From the NCBI RefSeq assembly GCF_000971975.1, contig NZ_LAQO01000008.1:1-64000 (forward strand): a DNA stretch of 64,000 bases, written 5' to 3'. The position numbers and the translations under genes were made by a program. This DNA is from Paenibacillus algorifonticola (lineage in GTDB: Bacteria; Bacillota; Bacilli; Paenibacillales; Paenibacillaceae). The notes below the pieces were generated by a model that worked only from the letters and a program-made list of their open reading frames with translations, was not told the origin of the DNA and searched no databases. Positions 44,656-54,300 of this stretch are shown here, one piece after another. How positions within the stretch are numbered: position 1 is the first letter of the stretch; the number at the start of each line of letters is the position of its first letter.

Positions 44656-45777
44656 CTAAACCTTCATTTCAGAATGCTGAATCCGCGACGTTTCTACCTG
44701 AATTGTCGTATGTGAAATTCCAAACTGCTGCTCGATTCTCGCAAGCGCCTGCTGCAAAATTTGCTGGCTGTCACGGCCATCCTCCACCAGCAAATGGCAG
44801 CTCAGCGAATCAAGCCCCGACGTGATCGTCCAAATATGCAAATCATGCACATCGATGACGCCTTCGATCCCCGCGAGCACCCGCTTCACCTTCACCTGAT
44901 CAATCGACGGCGGCGTGCCTTCCATGAGAATATGGAGAGTTTGCTTGATAATGCTCCAAGCGCTCCGCAAAATAAGCACCGACACGAGCACCGATATAAT
45001 TGGATCGGCAATATTCCAATCGAACAAGTAGATGAGCAGCCCAGCGAGTACAGCCCCGACTGAGCCAAGCGCATCGCTCAGAACATGCAAATAGGCGCTG
45101 CGTACATTCAAGTTGTTATGAACATCGCCTTTGCGCATTAAAGCCCATGCACTGGCCAAATTCGCCAGCAGACCAACAAGCGCAATGAGCATCATTGAGC
45201 CGCTGGCAACAGCAGGAGGATCGAACAAACGATGGTAGGCCTCCCATACAATAAATCCGGCTATGACGAACAAGGCAATGCCGTTGAACAGCGCGGCCAA
45301 AATTTCAAAGCGGTAAAAGCCGTAGGTTTTCGTTTTGGAAGCGGGCTTGCTGGCGAACCAGACTGCAACCAGGCTAAGAATTAGCGCGCTCACATCGCTC
45401 AGCATATGGCCAGAATCAGCAAGCAGCGCGAGGCTACCCGTCAACAAGCCGCCGAAAAATTCAAGAAACATAATTCCGACTGTAATCGACAGCGCAATAA
45501 TCAAGCCAACCTTGTTGCCATTGATATCAAAATGATGGTGGCCACCCGGTCCATGTGAATGGTCGTGCCCGTGGCCATGGGCGTGACCAGGGCCATGAGT
45601 ATGATCATGTTGATCACCTTCGCTGTGGCTGTGCCCATGATGATCTTGATGATCTTGATGGTCGTTATGATCATGGTGATCATCCTGGTCATGACTGTGT
45701 TTATGACTGTGCCCATGATCGTATTTTTGACTGTCCTGCCGCCCAGCCGTCTGCTGATGCTCTTTCTTTGTGTCCAT
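44656..45777 (-). CDS. czcD: CzcD-like cation diffusion facilitator (zinc/cobalt exporter)
   Basis: This 373-residue inner-membrane exporter has an extended N-terminal segment (about 1-85) with roughly thirty His residues, likely metal-buffering. Six membrane helices follow. The metal sites are HMLSD in helix 2 (LLADSGHMLSDVSAL) and HVLSD in helix 5 (AYLHVLSDALGS). A C-terminal ferredoxin-like cytoplasmic domain has DVHDLHIWTI. AGGAGG precedes the ATG. An SmtB/CzrA-like operator lies upstream. Confidence 0.94.
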   Translation of the reverse strand: MDTKKEHQQTAGRQDSQKYDHGHSHKHSHDQDDHHDHNDHQDHQDHHGHSHSEGDQHDHTHGPGHAHGHGHDHSHGPGGHHHFDINGNKVGLIIALSITVGIMFLEFFGGLLTGSLALLADSGHMLSDVSALILSLVAVWFASKPASKTKTYGFYRFEILAALFNGIALFVIAGFIVWEAYHRLFDPPAVASGSMMLIALVGLLANLASAWALMRKGDVHNNLNVRSAYLHVLSDALGSVGAVLAGLLIYLFDWNIADPIISVLVSVLILRSAWSIIKQTLHILMEGTPPSIDQVKVKRVLAGIEGVIDVHDLHIWTITSGLDSLSCHLLVEDGRDSQQILQQALARIEQQFGISHTTIQVETSRIQHSEMKV

Positions 45778-45832
45778 ATCCTCTACCTCCTGCTGCTGTT
45801 AAAAGCGATTCGCTTCTTCAATAAAAAATAAC

Positions 45833-45852
45833 ATATGAGCATGTATTCATAT
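45833..45852. promoter_or_regulatory. SmtB/CzrA-type operator upstream of czcD
   Basis: ATATGAgcatgtatTCATAT is an ArsR/SmtB-family metal-sensor operator (ATATGA-N8-TCATAT). It lies 56 bases upstream of the exporter start. No ArsR-family gene is in this window, so the regulator acts in trans. Confidence 0.75.
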
Positions 45853-45960
45853 ATTATATAATGAACCAGCTGGACACTTTTGTCAACCAGTGTGCTTCCT
45901 TATTTTTCTCCACTCTTCCAAAAAGCATTCCTTTACTTGGGCACCATGCTTCCAATCAAA

Positions 45961-46018
45961 AAAGCCCGAGCTCGTGCAGCCCAGCTTTTTCAAGCTTAGA
46001 CGCGCACACTCGGGCTTT
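45961..46018. terminator. Hairpin downstream of the YknXYZ-like operon
   Basis: AAAGCCCGAG (45961-45970) and CTCGGGCTTT (46009-46018) form a perfect 10-bp stem with an inner AGCTT.AAGCT hairpin, flanked by A and T tracts. Confidence 0.8.
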
Positions 46019-46083
46019 CTATTATTCGACAAGCTGCTGCACTCGGGACGAACTCGGTTCATTTACAGCGCTGGTCATCCTAT

Positions 46084-47166
46084 TTATTGTAAGGTGACAA
46101 CGTCGCCTTCCTTCAAGCCTTCCAGCACTTCCACCTTATCTCCCGCTGACATCCCGACCTTGATGTCCTGACGCTCATATTGGCCTGCGCCTTTTTCCAG
46201 CATCACATAAGATGAATCCTTATCGCTCATAATAGCAATGGACGGCAGTGCCAGTACATTTTCCTTACTCTTTGTTTCAATGTCACCAGTAAGCGATAGT
46301 CCTGCGATCAAATATTCGCTTGGCTCAAGCGAAATAACAACCTCGAATTGCGCAGCTTGATTGAGGCTGTTTTGATCCGTGCCGGTTTTGGCGAATTTGG
46401 ATACCCGCAGCACTTTGCCGTCAAGTAGAACATCCTTCATCGCTGTCATCTTCACTTTGACCAACATATCCGTTTTGATGCGGAAAACATCCTGCTCCCC
46501 GACAAGAGCAATGAATTGCAGCTTGTTCAGATCCACGATTTTGCCAATCAGCTGGTTGTCACCAACAGCTTGCAGCTGCTTAGCAGCTTGATCAAACAGA
46601 AAAATACCATCGCCTGGTGAACGGTATTGGGAGTCATTCAGCTTCAGCCGCTTTTGCGTCAGCGCTTTTCGTTGAATCGAGTCCTTCACATCGTTCAGCT
46701 CCTGCGTCAAGCGGGCAATTTCCTTGGCAGCCAGCGCCTTTTTGCGCTCAACCTCCGTCGCCTCAAGCATCCCTAGCTCATCTTCCGTATTCGTTACAAA
46801 AGCTTGCAGCTGGGCCTCCAGATCAGCCTTATGCAGCTCAGCTTCCTCCTGCGTAATTTGATTTTGCAGCTCGGTCTGGTCAAGCGTGAACAACACCTCG
46901 CCCTTTTTGACCTGCTGTCCGTCCTTAACCTTCCACTGCGTCACCTTGGAGCTGAAAGGCGCATAGACTGACGTTTCCTGCTCATATAGCGACTTGCCCT
47001 TAACCTGAATCGTATTGACGAGCGTCTCCTTGGTCACCTGAAACGTAATAGCCTGTGAATCGCCCGACATATCGACTATCGCCGGCGGTTTCGACATCGA
47101 GTACAGCACCAAGCTTATCCCGATTAATACAATCCCGATGATGATCCATTTTATCTTTTTCTTCAT
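46084..47166 (-). CDS. Membrane fusion/adaptor protein of an ABC efflux system (YknX/MacA-like)
   Basis: This 360-residue protein has an N-terminal membrane anchor, a barrel-sandwich domain (VYAPFSSKVTQWKVKDGQQVKKGEVLFTLD), a helical hairpin at about 100-170 and beta-barrel domains after it. It bridges the ABC permease to the outside. The order ATPase, permease, adaptor on the minus strand matches Bacillus subtilis YknXYZ, which protects against the toxic peptide SdpC. Confidence 0.88.
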   Translation of the reverse strand: MKKKIKWIIIGIVLIGISLVLYSMSKPPAIVDMSGDSQAITFQVTKETLVNTIQVKGKSLYEQETSVYAPFSSKVTQWKVKDGQQVKKGEVLFTLDQTELQNQITQEEAELHKADLEAQLQAFVTNTEDELGMLEATEVERKKALAAKEIARLTQELNDVKDSIQRKALTQKRLKLNDSQYRSPGDGIFLFDQAAKQLQAVGDNQLIGKIVDLNKLQFIALVGEQDVFRIKTDMLVKVKMTAMKDVLLDGKVLRVSKFAKTGTDQNSLNQAAQFEVVISLEPSEYLIAGLSLTGDIETKSKENVLALPSIAIMSDKDSSYVMLEKGAGQYERQDIKVGMSAGDKVEVLEGLKEGDVVTLQ

Positions 47167-47229
47167 CTCTTCTTCTCCCCCTGGTTCCTCGCTGGCTCAG
47201 GCATGCTCTGACAATAGCGCAGGACGCCT

Positions 47230-48591
47230 CTAATCCCTCTTGATTGCGGTCAATGCATCGGTACGCGAAGCGCTGACTGCCGGATAAATCCCCGATATAA
47301 TGCCCGTCATCACGGCAAATGCCAGCCCGACCGGAATAGCGGTCAACGGAATAAAGATGGACATATTTTCCTCGCCGGTAGACATCGATAAAATAAGTGC
47401 ATTAATTCCCCATACGATCCAGTATGAAAATAAAACGCCGAGCAGACCGCCGAGCAGTCCAAGCAAGGCTGCTTCTACAATAAACATATTTCGGATTTGC
47501 GACAGGTTGGCACCGAGCACCTTCATAATGCCGATTTGGCGGCGCCGTTGGTACGTGGACATCGTCATCGCTACAATAATGGAAATCGAGGCGATAATGA
47601 GAATGAATACGCCTGCGCCTACCGCGATGCTTTTGAACACAGCGAATTGCTCTTCAAGGCTCTCTTTTTGCAAAAGATTGGATTGGGTGTTCAAGGTGAG
47701 CTTCTTAATTTGCTCTTCCACCTGCTTCACATTTTCCTCAGCATCCACCTTTACCGTTACTTGATTGTAGGTGTCGTTAGCCGTCTCCTCACCGCTGCTT
47801 TGCATTAGCTGCTCTCGCAGCCTGTTCGCCGTTTCAATTGATACGTAAATTTTGCGGTCATTGGCAATTTGCATATCGGATACACCTTTAGGCTTCTTCA
47901 ATACCCCTACAACTCTAAGGGCCTCACTGGTCTTTCTCTTGTTATCCTGATCATTGTTCATAAGCTGAATCTGCTTCTGATACAAGGCAGATGGTGTGGT
48001 CATCATCGTCATATATTGCTCTTGCAGTGCTGGATCGCCCGGATTTAGATTCATGGCGTCAAACAGCTTATTTTGCTCTTCTTCATTTATTAGTCCAAGC
48101 GTCGTACCGTAGCTTATTACAACAGAGTTAGGAGCGTCCGACGCCGAGCCCTGCCAATACGTATTGCCGAAGGCTTCCAGACTGTTTAGATCCGTTCCAA
48201 TAACTTCGGCATACGCCTGTTTATCATCCGAAGTCGTCATTTGCATGTAGCTCAGCTGCTGCATAGCCGCTACGGCCTTGACATGCTTAATATTGCGCAT
48301 AATTTCGACCTTTTGATCAGACAGCTTGCCCCGATTTTTCACTTCATCGCTTGCCGTGCTTTGGCTTCCGGGACCAGCGGATGCGCCATTATCCGGCATA
48401 ACCGTAATCTCATCCATTTTCAAATAGCTCGTGAGCTGGGTTTCAACAATTTTCTGTGTAGATTCCCCAATGCTCATCGCCAAAATAATAGCGGCACAAC
48501 CAATCGACAAGCCGGCGGCACATAGCATAGTAACTACTTTGCGCCGTCTGACCTGATCCCATGACAGCCTCGTAAGATCGCTTACTCTCAA
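47230..48591 (-). CDS. MacB/YknZ-like ABC transporter permease
   Basis: This 453-residue membrane protein has an N-terminal helix (VVTMLCAAGLSIGCAAIILAMSI), a large extracellular MacB_PCD domain (about 50-310) and three C-terminal FtsX helices, with YQRRRQIGIMKVLGAN before the second. It uses mechanotransmission rather than a classic channel. It overlaps the ATPase gene by four bases (ATGA). Confidence 0.92.
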   Translation of the reverse strand: MRVSDLTRLSWDQVRRRKVVTMLCAAGLSIGCAAIILAMSIGESTQKIVETQLTSYLKMDEITVMPDNGASAGPGSQSTASDEVKNRGKLSDQKVEIMRNIKHVKAVAAMQQLSYMQMTTSDDKQAYAEVIGTDLNSLEAFGNTYWQGSASDAPNSVVISYGTTLGLINEEEQNKLFDAMNLNPGDPALQEQYMTMMTTPSALYQKQIQLMNNDQDNKRKTSEALRVVGVLKKPKGVSDMQIANDRKIYVSIETANRLREQLMQSSGEETANDTYNQVTVKVDAEENVKQVEEQIKKLTLNTQSNLLQKESLEEQFAVFKSIAVGAGVFILIIASISIIVAMTMSTYQRRRQIGIMKVLGANLSQIRNMFIVEAALLGLLGGLLGVLFSYWIVWGINALILSMSTGEENMSIFIPLTAIPVGLAFAVMTGIISGIYPAVSASRTDALTAIKRD

Positions 48592-49304
48592 TGGACAGCC
48601 TCCTCTACCGGAAGCTTGTCCATCTCGACAGCAGGCTGCGATTTTTCCAGCAGCCCGTCGCGAAGCGTAATGATATGCTGGGTCTGCTGCGCAACCTCAC
48701 GCTCATGCGTGACGATAATAAAGGTCGTATTCATCGTCTTGTTCAAATGCTTGAGAATGGCCAAAATCTCCTCTTCCGTCTTCGTATCCAAGTTCCCCGT
48801 AGGCTCATCGGCGAAAATAACCGATGGCTCTGTAATGAGCGAGCGCGCAATACTGACACGCTGCTGCTGTCCGCCCGACAGCTGGGAAGGGAACATTTCC
48901 CCTTTATCCGGTATGCCGACCTGCTCCAGCAGCTTCAGCGCCTTCTGCTTGCGAATCGAAGGGCGCGTCGATTGGAACACGAGCGGCAGCTCGATATTTT
49001 CACGAACCGTCAAGTTCGGTATGAGCTCATAAGCCTGAAAAATAAACCCGATATGCTCGCGGCGGAACTCCGCCAGCTTGTTTTCGTTCATTTTTACGAT
49101 GTTGTGGTCGGCAATGTAAATACTGCCCTCCGTCGGCTTCATCAGCCCCGCCATCAGATTGAGCAGCGTCGACTTTCCTGAGCCCGAGCTGCCCAGCAAT
49201 GCAACCATATCCCCTTTGTTCACGCGAAAATCGATCTGTTGAAGAACCAGCGTCGTCTCATTGCCGTTCTTAAATGCATGGGACAAGCCCTCTACACGAA
49301 GCAA
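48588..49304 (-). CDS. ABC transporter ATP-binding protein (MacB/LolD/YknY-type)
   Basis: This protein has Walker A GSSGSGKST, Q-loop FIFQAYEL, signature LSGGQQQR and Walker B VIFADEPTGNLD, the LolD/MacB subgroup form. I favour the TTG at 49304, with AGGGGAG eight bases upstream, giving 239 residues; an in-frame GTG at 49313 is also possible. It powers the YknZ-like permease. Confidence 0.92.
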   Translation of the reverse strand: MLRVEGLSHAFKNGNETTLVLQQIDFRVNKGDMVALLGSSGSGKSTLLNLMAGLMKPTEGSIYIADHNIVKMNENKLAEFRREHIGFIFQAYELIPNLTVRENIELPLVFQSTRPSIRKQKALKLLEQVGIPDKGEMFPSQLSGGQQQRVSIARSLITEPSVIFADEPTGNLDTKTEEEILAILKHLNKTMNTTFIIVTHEREVAQQTQHIITLRDGLLEKSQPAVEMDKLPVEEAVH

Positions 49305-49574
49305 TTGCTCCACTCCCCTTGTCTCTCTAACTCTACTAATCCTAAACGGCTGTCGACGGCAACTATTGCTGCACAAAATACAGCCAAAGCGGTTATCGCT
49401 TTAACTGTTCTGTATTCCATAATTATCCTTGCTTTTTTAATCGTACTATAACCTCTGCAAAAGAACAATGCAACTGCCGTTGCTTCCTGTTTTCCCTAAA
49501 TTCCCGATCAAATTACAACGAGGTCGGTGGAGGGTTTTCCAGCGCTTCATAAAGTCCACTCTGGCGCTTGGTGA

Positions 49575-50072
49575 TCTCACCGAATTGCAAATCGTGCCAA
49601 ATGAGAAACTTCAGATTTCAACAGTTTGATCTTTTTGTACGCGAAGAAGTCCATGTCGGTAAGCAAATTCTTTGTACATCCGAGATGTTACTAGGCAGAA
49701 CTACCCACTTCGAAAATCGTACCAACGGATTGTGGTCTTCCACAATCCGAAAAAAGGCGATCGACAAAAGTTACTTATAGTGCTCGGGAAAGCATTGCTT
49801 TAAGTCCGCCGCGATTCAGTTTCTCGCCAATAGCGTTCAGTCAATAGGTAGCACGGGCGTATAATAGCGCTTCGTATCTGATACGGGAACCGGACCGCGC
49901 TTCACGGGGCGATCAAGTGGGCCAATTGCTTCGATGGAATCAATCCACCGATTAGTGGATCCAGTTTCCCGACGTAAATTCGACGGCTGCGCGATTTTCT
50001 TTCGTTTTGTCCCAATAGTTCGTAAACGTATGTAATCCCATTCTTCTTGTTTTTCAAATAAATGAGCGGCAT
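49575..50072 (-). pseudogene. Degenerate IS1634-family transposase (left copy)
   Basis: On the minus strand a frame starting at 50072 begins MPLIYLKNKKNGITYVYE, continues SRSRRIYVGKLDPL and is then frameshifted to KRGPVPVSDTKRYY. Further pieces match the copy at 60.7-61.7 kb (MDFFAYKKIK), with stops and a large internal deletion. It cannot be functional. It lies on the same strand as the right copy, and the two bracket the lanthipeptide genes. Confidence 0.8.
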
Positions 50073-50295
50073 ATGATCTCCCCATTCCACGTTATAGTTA
50101 TAACGCGGAATGGGGGAGTTGCCAAGGTATATAAACAAAAAACCGCACCGTTACAAGGATTTTATACGATCCTCGTTATAATTTCGCATGAATGCAGAAT
50201 TAATTATAATAAGGAAAATATGTATGCTTTTTTCATATATATTTGCAATCGAAAAAGCTGCTCCCCGGTCGAAAAACCGAAGGAGCAGCTTATTT

Positions 50296-50482
50296 TCAAC
50301 CATTCACCGCGCCGGTGACAACGCCTTTGACGATGTACTTCTGCAAGAAGATGAACACGACGATCGACAGCAGCACGCCCATCACCATGGCGGTCACCGC
50401 GTATTGCCATCGGACGTATATTGTCCGACGAAAATTTACACGGCAAGAGTCAGCGTCTTACCTGAATCCGTGATTATCTGAT
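50296..50482 (-). pseudogene. C-terminal remnant of a carbohydrate ABC permease
   Basis: The minus strand reads DSGKTLTLAV, stop, FVGQYTSD, a one-base frameshift, then QYAVTAMVMGVLLSIVVF and LQKYIVKGVVTGAVNG at the C-terminus. This is the last membrane helix and tail of a CUT1 permease with one nonsense codon and one frameshift. It is old debris at the edge of the island. Confidence 0.8.
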
Positions 50483-50606
50483 GCTAGATTGGATAAAATG
50501 AATCAACATATTCAGTACTTCTCAGGTGAAAGTCTATAATCGGGTCTCGATCTTCATAGAACACCTACTACAGATTCAGGCATGTATCCATAGGACTAAC
50601 CTACTA

Positions 50607-50635
50607 TTGAAATATTTTCCATGGTAAATTATAAT
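50607..50635 (+). promoter_or_regulatory. Candidate promoter upstream of the lanthipeptide genes
   Basis: TTGAAA (50607-50612) and TATAAT (50630-50635) have an ideal 17-base spacer. The site lies about 490 bases before the precursor gene in a non-coding AT-rich stretch. It could drive a long leader; a closer promoter is not obvious. The 50483-51061 stretch also contains a 99-residue minus-strand frame (50687-50986) that I cannot identify. Confidence 0.35.
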
Positions 50636-51061
50636 TGCAATGTAATTTAAATAAAATTAAATGTGTTTTTTGGAAATATCGGAAGATTAAATGGCAATGA
50701 AGGTTGCTTCTATTTTTTGTGGTTTGAGTTCATTCTTGGGAATTTCTGCGGTACGCAAGCACTGTTTATTTTCAAGCTCCTCCACCAAGCAGTGCAAACG
50801 AGTATAAGTATAACTAGCGGATTTTAAAAATACAGCCGAAATTAAATAAAATAGAACATGAACATGACATATTCTATTCGGAGTCAACCTTGGTAAATTT
50901 TCGGTTTGGGAGTAGCCCGAAGAAGCACAAACTAGCACTTTCGCCAAATCAATTGTGATTCGTTGAATGCCTTGTTTTTTTCGCACAAATCTGATAACGA
51001 GTATGGAAGAAGCTGCGAACCATTATGGGTCGTTTGCGGAATCATGAAAATCACAAACAGT

Positions 51062-51090
51062 TACATGGCTTTTTTAGGCATATCACGGCG
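51062..51090. repeat. Left arm of a 29-bp inverted repeat around the precursor gene
   Basis: The 29 bases at 51062-51090 match the reverse complement of 51334-51362 with one mismatch (position 17). The arms are 243 bases apart and enclose the precursor gene with its ribosome site and stop. Confidence 0.9.
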
Positions 51091-51128
51091 GCGATCTAAT
51101 ATTCCCAACTTATAAGGAGCGATCATTC

Positions 51129-51296
51129 ATGCAAAATCAACTGTTTGAACTGGATTTTAAAGTACAAAGCTTTAATAGCGATGTTGTAGACCCGGATACG
51201 ATTAGAACTGCTTTATGCTGGGTGACAAAAGTAACGTGTAAGGCATCATGCGGATGTGGCTTTACACAATATTGCACCCCAGGTTGCCCATTCTAA
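51129..51296 (+). CDS. Class I lanthipeptide precursor, 55 residues
   Basis: The peptide starts at an ATG with AAGGAG nine bases upstream. The leader holds an FELD box at residues 6-9, equivalent to the FNLD box recognised by LanB and LanC. A likely LanP site follows Arg26 (DTIR). The remaining 29 residues contain six Ser/Thr (27, 33, 36, 40, 46, 50) and six Cys (30, 37, 41, 43, 49, 53). Thr27/Cys30, Ser40/Cys43, Thr46/Cys49 and Thr50/Cys53 have the i+3 spacing of lanthionine rings. CTPGC near the end recalls nisin ring B. I do not recognise the core; it ends Pro-Phe. Confidence 0.93.
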   Translation: MQNQLFELDFKVQSFNSDVVDPDTIRTALCWVTKVTCKASCGCGFTQYCTPGCPF

Positions 51297-51333
51297 TATC
51301 AGTAACACAGTTACCAGTTCGTAAGTAATAAAA

Positions 51334-51362
51334 CGCCGTGATATGTCTAAAAAAGCCATGTA
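51334..51362. repeat. Right arm of the 29-bp inverted repeat around the precursor gene
   Basis: This arm starts 37 bases after the precursor stop and ends 27 bases before lanB. It is complementary to 51062-51090 with one mismatch. In RNA the arms could form a long stem enclosing the precursor message. In DNA they look like terminal repeats of a small cassette. No T run follows, so it is not a plain terminator. Confidence 0.9.
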
Positions 51363-51389
51363 GCCATTTCAATTGGAGGATAGAGACAA

Positions 51390-54300
51390 ATGCAAAAAGA
51401 TTCAAGAGACAAATACGTACCTTTAGATTTGTTTATGATTAGAACTCCGCTTTTTCCAGTAGATCATATTAAAGCCTACTTTAATAGTGAACAAGACATT
51501 GCTCAGAACCTTGAGGAAATCTTGAACTGTCCTGAAATTCTTGAGGCTATTGCCATCGCAAGCCCTTCGCTATACAAAAGTTTATTGAAACCGGATAAGA
51601 ATGACAGGCAACAACAACAAATGATAGGAAGCTTATTCAAATATATGAATCGCATGTCTACCAGAGCGACTCCATTCGGGCTATTCTCTGGAGTAGACAT
51701 TGGAGTTTTTGGAAGCGAGAATACTATTCAAGTAGGTAATGTTGAACAACATGCTAAACGAGCTAGACCGGATATGCAGTGGCTATTAAGAATTATTAAA
51801 AATATAGAAGAAGATCATAATATTGTCAAGGAGCTGGACGTCAGATTCAACCAAACGGCCTATAAAATTGGCGATCGAATTAAAATCCCTTTTATCACTT
51901 CATATGGAGATTATACAGATAGCAATAAAGATTTCACATATGCCTCCGTTAATTGGAATGAAATTGTGGATTTTGTCTCGAAGCAGACATATGAGCCTAT
52001 TAATATGACGGAATTGAATCAAATTATTCATAATCGTTATAACCAAGTGGACAGAAAGACAGTCGAAAATTTCACATTCGGTTTATTTAAGAACGAGTTT
52101 CTGTTAAGCACGCTTCGGCCGCCGTTAACGGATGAGAATGCCTTTGACTATTTGATCGAGAAAATTAGACGCATAAAAGAGCTTCATTTCTTATACGAAA
52201 GGTTACTAGTTATAAGACACTCCATTCATACATACAATCAGCAAAAAATTGGAGAGGGTTTGTCAATCTACGAGACGACGGTTACCTTGATGAATCAATT
52301 GGCTGAAGTGAAAACGCCTTTGCAAATCGATCTGAAATCATCCCTCAATCATAATATGTTAAATGAAAGTATAAAGGGTGAGTTATCTCAGGCAGCGGAT
52401 ATTTTGCTTAAGCTTTCGCCCCAAACGTCATGGTATAAGCATCTTAGCAAATATCACGAGGAGTTTATAGAAGCTTATGGTGTAGCCAGAGAGGTACCTT
52501 TGTGCGAACTGTTGGATGAGGATATCGGTTTGGGGGCACCTCCAACTTATGAAAATCCGAAAAGCGACTATGTACTGCATAATAACTATGAAGAGGAAAT
52601 CGTTTACTCTAGGAAGCTGATGAATTATGCGCAGGAAGCAATCTTGAAGAGAGAAGAGCTTCAATTAACGGATGCTATTGTAGATGACCTCAAAGTTAGT
52701 TACGAGGATGATTTTCTATCGCCTCCGGATTCAATGGAATTATATTTCTCCATAATCAGCCCAGAACAAGATGCTTCGGATTATGAGCTTATAATGGGTC
52801 CGAACCCTGGTTCCGCCGGAGCAGGTAAAAGCTTTGGAAGGTTTCTGGATATGATAGACCCTGCTGTAACGGACCAGCTTAAAAAAAGTGTAAAAGAGCA
52901 TCCCAATAAAATATTTGCAGAGGTTGTATATTTGCCTAGGCATTCTAAGGCAATTAATGTGGTCATGACAAGGAATCTAACCAAACATCAAATTGTCATC
53001 GGAACTAGCAGCAATAATCGATTTGAGGAAATTTCGTTAGACGATCTGGTCGTAGGCAGTTACGGATACAGGTTCTATCTTAAATCAAGGAAATTGAACA
53101 AAGAGATCGTTCCTGTAACGAATCATATGCTTAACTTCACCAGCGGTACTCCTAACCTATACAGGTTTTTATGTGAGCTGGGAATATCGCAGTATAAAAA
53201 TTGGCGCGGCTTCTATTGGGGCATGTTATCCCGACAGCCTTATTTGCCGAGGGTAAGATACGGAAAAATCGTATTTTCTCCTGCGACTTGGAATGTTGAT
53301 CGTAAGATCATAGCTTTTGCTTCCAATCATACAGAGCAGGATAAAGTGACCATGCTTAGACAGTGGAGAGAGCAATATCAAGTACCACAGTTTATATACT
53401 TAACAGAAGCAGACAATCGAATTATGTATGACTTATCCAGCGAATTCCATTTAAAGCAATTGGTTAGCGAAGTGAGTAAACTGCCTGAAAACGGTTACCT
53501 TGTCTTGACGGAAATCGAATCTCAATTTAGTAACTTTATTACTAAGTCCGAAGATGAAAGACCCTATTATATGGAAGCAGTATTCCCTTTAAGTAGGAAA
53601 ATCCACATAAATGCTCAAGACAAGTATATTCAAAATGAAAAGGAAGCCCTAGAGGCTTATTCAACCGTAACGGATACAATAAGAGTATACCCGCCCGGCA
53701 GCGAGTGGATGTACTTCAAAATTTACGGCATGAAAAGCAGAGCGGATGAGTGGGTAGGGACTGAGTTGCTGAAATTTATTGATGAAATGCAGGGAATAGC
53801 CTTTGACTCATTCTTCTTTATGCGATATGCAGATCCACGCACTCATGTACGTCTTCGATTCAAAGGAAAACAGGAGCTTCTAATAAATAAATTATTTCCA
53901 GCCTTTCACGACTGGATAGAAAACTTGCGCTCCAGGGGGATAGCAACTAAATATTCTTTGGATAGCTATGAGCCTGAGATCGAAAGATACGGCGGACCAT
54001 TTCTTGTCAGCAGAGCTGAAGAACTGTTTTCTGCAGATAGCCGGTTTGTTGCCAATTGCATCAATCACGCTCAGAAAAAAGATACCATTCTATCTATTGA
54101 GAATATCGGAGTCATTAATGTAATCAGTTATGTTGCTGCATTCTATCCCCATTTTGAAGATCAATTGAACTGGCTGAATCGTATGACTTCAATTAAGAAG
54201 TATACGAAAGAGTTCAGGGAACAGCGCTCCTTTTATATGAAAATGGGCAACGACTCGGACAATTGGCGTAACCTGCGCACCCTAAATGAAGGCGAATTTT

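Noticed and set aside
45501..45831. Frames rich in Met/Ile/Thr or Asp/His opposite the czcD start
   Set aside because: They are frame-shifted or antisense readings of the His-codon repeats in czcD.
50687..50986. 99-residue minus-strand frame left of the precursor gene
   Set aside because: No ribosome site and no family pattern I can name; possibly IS debris, so not called as a gene.
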